Of a stretch of DNA of 9,642 nucleotides, positions 6,709 to 9,642 are shown in pieces. The notes below the pieces were generated by a model. That model was not told the DNA's origin and did no database searches. It saw nothing but the letters and a program-made list of their open reading frames with translations. This stretch comes from Modestobacter sp. GTDB lineage: Bacteria > Actinomycetota > Actinomycetes > Mycobacteriales > Geodermatophilaceae. The number at the start of each line of letters is the position of its first letter. Position 1 is the first letter of the stretch. Location: assembly GCA_025966175.1 (NCBI GenBank), contig JAOPVN010000090.1:1-9642 (forward strand). The letters are read 5' to 3'. The position numbers were made by a program, and so were the translations under genes.

Positions 6709-7164
6709 ATGACCACTCTGCCCGAGGTCGCCACCAGCCCTGAGGTGCTGGAGAGCGAGTTCTCGCTCATGACCGCAGTGACCCGGCTGGACTTCCTCAG
6801 CCGGCGTGACAACGTCGTCCTCGACGAGCCCGACGACACCGCGGACGACGACGACTGGATGCGGATCAAGGACGTCACGACCACGCTGGACGTGGAGGAG
6901 GCCCTCGAACTGCTGGCCCTGGGCGAGGTCGTGTCCCGCAAGGCGCACGAGCACCGGCAGCTGGGCATCAGGGCGGCGCTGCGCGGCGGAGCGGACTGGA
7001 GCCAGATCGGCCGGGCACTCGGCGAGTCGCCGCGGGCCGCCTGGGAGCGGCACACCAGCTGGCTGGACACGCAGACCGCGGCCCGACGGGCCGGCGACCC
7101 CGAGGCCCTCGACGAGGAGGCCGTCGCCCAGGCCCGCGACCTCGCCGGTCGCCGTCCCGCCTGA
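6709..7164 (+). CDS. Small HTH-like hypothetical protein, putative DNA-binding
   Basis: A 151-residue soluble protein. Residues 43-49 are an acidic run (DTADDDD). A helical part (61-90) leads into RAALRGGADWSQIGRALGESPRAAWERH (88-115), which has the form of the actinobacterial 'GxSWxxIGxALGxSRxAAxxR' helix-turn-helix seen in many small regulators. The C-terminal tail is charged. No partner gene or target can be named. It follows the hairpin of the ferritin-like gene and is probably its own unit. The ATG at 6709 was chosen because the protein reads well from there, but no clear ribosome binding site supports it; the in-frame ATG at 6697 is an alternative that would add four residues. DNA binding is inferred only from the motif. 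Confidence 0.75.
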   Translation: MTTLPEVATSPEVLESEFSLMTAVTRLDFLSRRDNVVLDEPDDTADDDDWMRIKDVTTTLDVEEALELLALGEVVSRKAHEHRQLGIRAALRGGADWSQIGRALGESPRAAWERHTSWLDTQTAARRAGDPEALDEEAVAQARDLAGRRPA

Positions 7165-7219
7165 CGTCTCCGCGGACGACCGAGGCCGGGTCCAGCGGCC
7201 GCCCTGTCGACTCCTCGAC

Positions 7220-7251
7220 CCGCAGTGCACGGGTTCTGTCCGCAGTGCACG
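7220..7251 (+). repeat. 12-bp direct repeat upstream of larA
   Basis: CCGCAGTGCACG at 7220-7231 and again at 7240-7251, a 20-bp period (about two helical turns). The second copy runs into the 20-bp palindrome at 7247-7266. The spacing would place two bound proteins on the same face of the DNA. Confidence 0.7.
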
Positions 7252-7266
7252 TGCTGCAGCACGTGC
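7247..7266. promoter_or_regulatory. Perfect 20-bp palindrome between the HTH gene and larA
   Basis: GCACGTGCTGCAGCACGTGC, a perfect dyad made of two GCACGTGC boxes around TGCA. It lies 93 bp before the larA start and 83 bp after the HTH gene stop. It could be an operator for larA or an 8-bp-stem terminator hairpin for the HTH gene; there is no T run, and the direct repeat next to it favours an operator. Confidence 0.55.
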
Positions 7267-7348
7267 GACGTGACTGAACGGCGGGCAATGCGGTGCTCGC
7301 GCGCACCGGCGGGATCCGGATGGTGGTCGAATGGGCACCCCGGCCGAT

Positions 7349-7353
7349 GGAGG
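7349..7353 (+). promoter_or_regulatory. Ribosome binding site that decides the larA start
   Basis: GGAGG five bases before GTG at 7359. The other in-frame starts (GTG 7293, ATG 7320, GTG 7323, ATG 7347) lack a comparable site. Confidence 0.7.
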
Positions 7354-7358
7354 ACGAC

Positions 7359-8684
7359 GTGCAGCAGGTGACGCTGGCCTACGGGCGCGACGGGCTCTCG
7401 GTCGAGGTGCCGGACGACGCCGCGGTGATCACCCCGGTGCAGCACCCTGCCGCCGCCGACGTCCCCGCCGAGCTGCGCCGCGCGCTGCGTGAACCCGTCT
7501 CCGGCGCACCCCTGCGCGAGCGGGTGCGCACGGGCCAGACCGTCGCGATCTCGGCCTGCGACGGCACTCGCGCCCAGCCCCGGCACCTGATGATCCCGGC
7601 GGTGCTCGAGGAACTCGACGGCATCGTGCGACTCGAGGACGTCGTCGTCCTGGTCGCCACCGGCACCCACCGGGCCAACACCGACGCGGAGCTGCGGGCG
7701 ATGTTCGGCGACGAGGTCGTCGACTCGGTGCGGATCGTCAACCACGACTCCCGGGCCGGTGACACCCACCGCTGGATGGGAACCTTCGGCGACGGCGTGC
7801 CGGTCTGGCTCAACGAGCAGTGGGTCGACGCCGACGTCCGGCTGACCACCGGGTTCGTCGAGCCGCACTTCTTCGCCGGCTTCTCCGGTGGCCCCAAGAT
7901 GGTCGCGCCCGGCCTCGCCGCGCTGGACACCGTGCTGGTGCTGCACGACGCGAAGCGGATCGGCGACCCGCGGGCGACGTGGGGGGTCACCCAGGGCAAC
8001 CCGGTGCACGACGACGTCCGGGCGATCGCCGCGGCCACCGGGGTCACGTACTCCTTCGACGTCGTCCTGAACACCCGCCAGCAGGTGATCGCGGCGTTCG
8101 GCGGCGACGTGCTGGAGATGCACGCGACGGCGATCGAGCGGGCCCGCGAGGTGGCGATGGCCCCGGTCGACGCGCCGTTCGACGTCGTCGTCACCACCGG
8201 CTCGGGCTTTCCGCTGGACCAGAACCTCTACCAGTCGGTGAAGGGCATGTCGGCCGCCGCGCAGGTCACCCGGCCCGACGGGCTGATCGTCTGCGCCGCG
8301 GCCTGCGAGGACGGCTTCCCCGACCACGGCTCCTACCGCGAGGTGCTCACCTCCGCGGACTCGCCCGAGGCGCTGCTGGAGCTGATCTCCGCCCGCGAGC
8401 AGACCGTGCCCGACCAGTGGCAGGTGCAGATCCAGGCCCGCATCCAGTCCGCGCACCGGGTGGTCATGCATACCGACCACCTCACCGACGCCCAGCTCGC
8501 CGAGGCGCACCTGGCGCAGACCGGCGACATCGCCGCCACCGTCGCCGAGGCCGTGGCGAAGGCCGGCCCCGACGCCCGGGTGTGCGTCCTCCCCGAGGGC
8601 CCGCAGACCATCCCCTACATCAAGGACCCCGTCGCCCCCCACCCCTCGCTCCGCTCGGGCCGGGCCCCTGTGACGGGGCCGTAG
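7359..8684 (+). CDS. larA: LarA-family nickel-pincer racemase/epimerase
   Basis: A 441-residue homologue of lactate racemase LarA (DUF2088), cytoplasmic, which interconverts 2-hydroxyacid enantiomers with a nickel-pincer nucleotide cofactor. The start at GTG 7359 gives MQQVTLAYGRDGLSVEVPD, the normal family N-terminus. The active-site set is complete: Asp68 and Arg71 (DGTR), His104 (ATGTH), His170 and Lys180 (EPHFFAGFSGGPK), His196, then Gln292 and Lys295 (QSVK). By recall these match L. plantarum Asp72, Arg75, His108, His174, Lys184, His200, Gln295 and Lys298, the first six all at a constant offset of four. Lys180 should bind the cofactor covalently and His196 the nickel. The true substrate is open, since the family includes other hydroxyacid and sugar epimerases. 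No cofactor-making larB, larC or larE is in the window. The last 16 or so residues are encoded by repeat- and hairpin-like DNA and look unconserved. Confidence 0.93.
   Translation: MQQVTLAYGRDGLSVEVPDDAAVITPVQHPAAADVPAELRRALREPVSGAPLRERVRTGQTVAISACDGTRAQPRHLMIPAVLEELDGIVRLEDVVVLVATGTHRANTDAELRAMFGDEVVDSVRIVNHDSRAGDTHRWMGTFGDGVPVWLNEQWVDADVRLTTGFVEPHFFAGFSGGPKMVAPGLAALDTVLVLHDAKRIGDPRATWGVTQGNPVHDDVRAIAAATGVTYSFDVVLNTRQQVIAAFGGDVLEMHATAIERAREVAMAPVDAPFDVVVTTGSGFPLDQNLYQSVKGMSAAAQVTRPDGLIVCAAACEDGFPDHGSYREVLTSADSPEALLELISAREQTVPDQWQVQIQARIQSAHRVVMHTDHLTDAQLAEAHLAQTGDIAATVAEAVAKAGPDARVCVLPEGPQTIPYIKDPVAPHPSLRSGRAPVTGP
8663..8680. terminator. Possible bidirectional terminator hairpin at the convergent larA/UBP junction
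   Basis: GGCCCC, a TGTGAC loop, GGGGCC, inside the last codons of larA and just after the stop codon of the minus-strand zinc-finger gene. A hairpin here could stop transcription from both sides. The stem is only 6 bp and there is no T run. Confidence 0.4.
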
Positions 8685-8688
8685 GCGC

Positions 8689-8979
8689 TCAGGGGGCGGG
8701 GAGGAGCAGGGCCTGGTCGGGGTAGCACCAGGCCCAGTGCTCCCGCGGCTCCGCGGAGGCGACCACCGGGTGGCCGGTGTCGGCGACGTGCGCGGTCGCG
8801 TGCTGGTGCGGCGAGGAGTCGCAGCAGCCGACGTGGTCGCAGGTCAGGCAGCGGCGCAGGTGCACCCACTGGCCGCCGATCCGCAGGCAGTCCTCGCACG
8901 CCTCCGCGGGGCCGGGTGACGGGGGCGCCGCGGAAGCGTGCGCGCACACAACGCCGTCCTGCACCTGCCAGGAGCTCAC
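8689..8979 (-). CDS. UBP-type zinc-finger protein
   Basis: A 96-residue protein that is almost entirely a UBP (ubiquitin-hydrolase-type) zinc finger. Likely zinc ligands: Cys12 and His14, Cys28 and Cys31, Cys44 and Cys47 (LRRCLTCDHVGCCDSS), Cys52, His60, His64, His70. The tail EHWAWCY (80-86) matches the aromatic end of the eukaryotic domain. In eukaryotes this fold binds the free C-terminus of ubiquitin; bacterial versions have no known ligand. GTG at 8979 overlaps the histidine kinase stop codon as GTGA, implying translational coupling; a second GTG lies five codons on (8964). The pairing of a kinase of this type with a UBP finger recurs in actinobacteria (recalled), sometimes near a thioredoxin-reductase-like gene, which suggests a shared redox or signalling role. 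It converges with larA across only 4 bp. Confidence 0.9.
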   Translation of the reverse strand: MSSWQVQDGVVCAHASAAPPSPGPAEACEDCLRIGGQWVHLRRCLTCDHVGCCDSSPHQHATAHVADTGHPVVASAEPREHWAWCYPDQALLLPAP

Positions 8980-9642
8980 CTGCGTGGCAGTCGCACGCAG
9001 AACGTCGTCCCCTCCGGTCCGGTCGTGTACGTCAGCGAGCCACCGTGCCGACGCTCGACGATCCGCCGGGCCGTCTCCAGGCCCAACCCGCTGCCCGAGC
9101 CGGCCGGTTTGGTGGTCACGAACGCCTCGAACAGGGTGGCGCGCACCGACTCGGGCACGCCCGGCCCGTCGTCGGCGATCTCGACGAACACCGCGTCGGC
9201 GTCCGCCCGGGTGCGCAGGGTGAGCACGCCGCCGCCGGCCATCGCGTCGGCGGCGTTGTCGATCAGGTTGGTCCAGACCTGGTTCAGCTCCGCCGGGTAA
9301 CCGGGGACGGCGGGCAGGTCGGCGGCGTACTCGCGGTGCACCTCGATGCCCGAGAGCTTGCGGGCCAGCATCACCAGTGTGCTGTCGATGCCGGGTTTCA
9401 CGTCGAGGTCCTGGTGCTGGGCCTGGTCCAGGTGCGAGTACTGCTTGACCGTCCCGACGAGGGAGGAGATGCGGGTGGCCGCCTCCTCGATCTCGTCCAT
9501 CAGGGTCTCGGTCTCCAGCGTGTAGCGCAGCCAGCCGAACGCCGCGTCCCACTCCAACCCGGAGTCGACCTGCTCCACCACGTCGTCCACCCACCGCGCG
9601 TCCATCCCGGCGGCGACGAACACCGGCGCGAGCTCGACGGCG
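8976..9642 (-). CDS. Sensor histidine kinase, C-terminal part (N-terminus off the right edge)
   Basis: The frame is open to the window edge and gives 221 residues of a longer protein. Visible: a helical segment with ISSLVGTVKQYSHLDQAQHQ, which in this family lies between the H-box helix and the ATPase domain; then the HATPase_c domain with N box NLIDNAADAM (around 9240-9270), G1 DDGPGVP (around 9160-9180), the F-box-like LFEAFVTTK and G2 GSGLGLETARRIV (around 9065-9100). The phospho-accepting His and any sensor (often a cyclic-nucleotide-binding or PAS domain in relatives) must lie to the right and are not seen. No response regulator is in the window. The GTG at 9623 is an internal codon, not the start. 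The stop overlaps the UBP zinc-finger start by four bases, so the two form an operon. Confidence 0.92.
   Translation of the reverse strand, partial: AVELAPVFVAAGMDARWVDDVVEQVDSGLEWDAAFGWLRYTLETETLMDEIEEAATRISSLVGTVKQYSHLDQAQHQDLDVKPGIDSTLVMLARKLSGIEVHREYAADLPAVPGYPAELNQVWTNLIDNAADAMAGGGVLTLRTRADADAVFVEIADDGPGVPESVRATLFEAFVTTKPAGSGSGLGLETARRIVERRHGGSLTYTTGPEGTTFCVRLPRR

Noticed and set aside
5547..8642. A 1031-codon open frame on the minus strand across three genes
   Set aside because: It runs antisense to the ferritin-like, HTH and LarA genes, has no recognisable domain, and reflects stop-codon poverty in very G+C-rich DNA.
8980..9594. Upstream extension of the UBP zinc-finger frame
   Set aside because: It overlaps the histidine kinase in another frame and reads as an Arg/Gly-rich shadow. 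Only the last 96 codons carry the zinc finger.

Overview
The window is very G+C-rich, uses many GTG starts, and has codon third positions close to saturated with G/C. Its mix of proteins (PRC-barrel/DUF2382 stress protein, ferritin-like protein with a lipid-droplet-type tail, TetR with a TetR_C-type ligand domain, bacterial UBP zinc finger next to a histidine kinase) points to a chromosomal segment of a high-GC actinobacterium. It looks most like the Geodermatophilaceae (Blastococcus/Geodermatophilus/Modestobacter type). The family placement is an inference from gene content, not from a marker gene.

Left part (1-3349, all minus strand): a very large gene runs off the left edge. Only its N-terminal 985 residues are visible. 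They hold a beta-rich N-terminal region, a transglutaminase-like segment (Cys238/His264), a DUF4011-type segment and an SF1 helicase Walker A motif (Lys704). Upstream of it lies a separate 79-residue protein with a likely Cys/His metal site.

Middle part (3541-6560): a PRC-barrel + DUF2382 stress protein with a slippage-prone (Thr-Gly)12 linker, then a TetR-family repressor, both on the minus strand. The TetR gene is divergent from a ferritin-like gene on the plus strand, and a 21-bp imperfect palindrome lies between them as the likely operator. The ferritin-like gene ends in a strong G+C-rich hairpin. A possible SigB-type promoter, a perfect 15-bp palindrome and a weak hairpin lie stacked upstream of the PRC-barrel gene.

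Right part (6709-9642): a small HTH-like protein and a nickel-pincer racemase of the LarA family lie on the plus strand. A spacer with a perfect 20-bp palindrome and a 12-bp direct repeat separates them. LarA converges, with a 4-bp gap, on a two-gene minus-strand operon: a sensor histidine kinase (C-terminal part only, running off the right edge) coupled by a GTGA overlap to a UBP-type zinc-finger protein.

Together the middle genes look like a stress/redox-response neighbourhood. The left helicase resembles single-protein defence helicases but is cut before the diagnostic C-terminus. No RNA genes, insertion sequences or CRISPR arrays were seen. No clearly new multi-gene system can be proven from this window; the best candidates are listed as findings.
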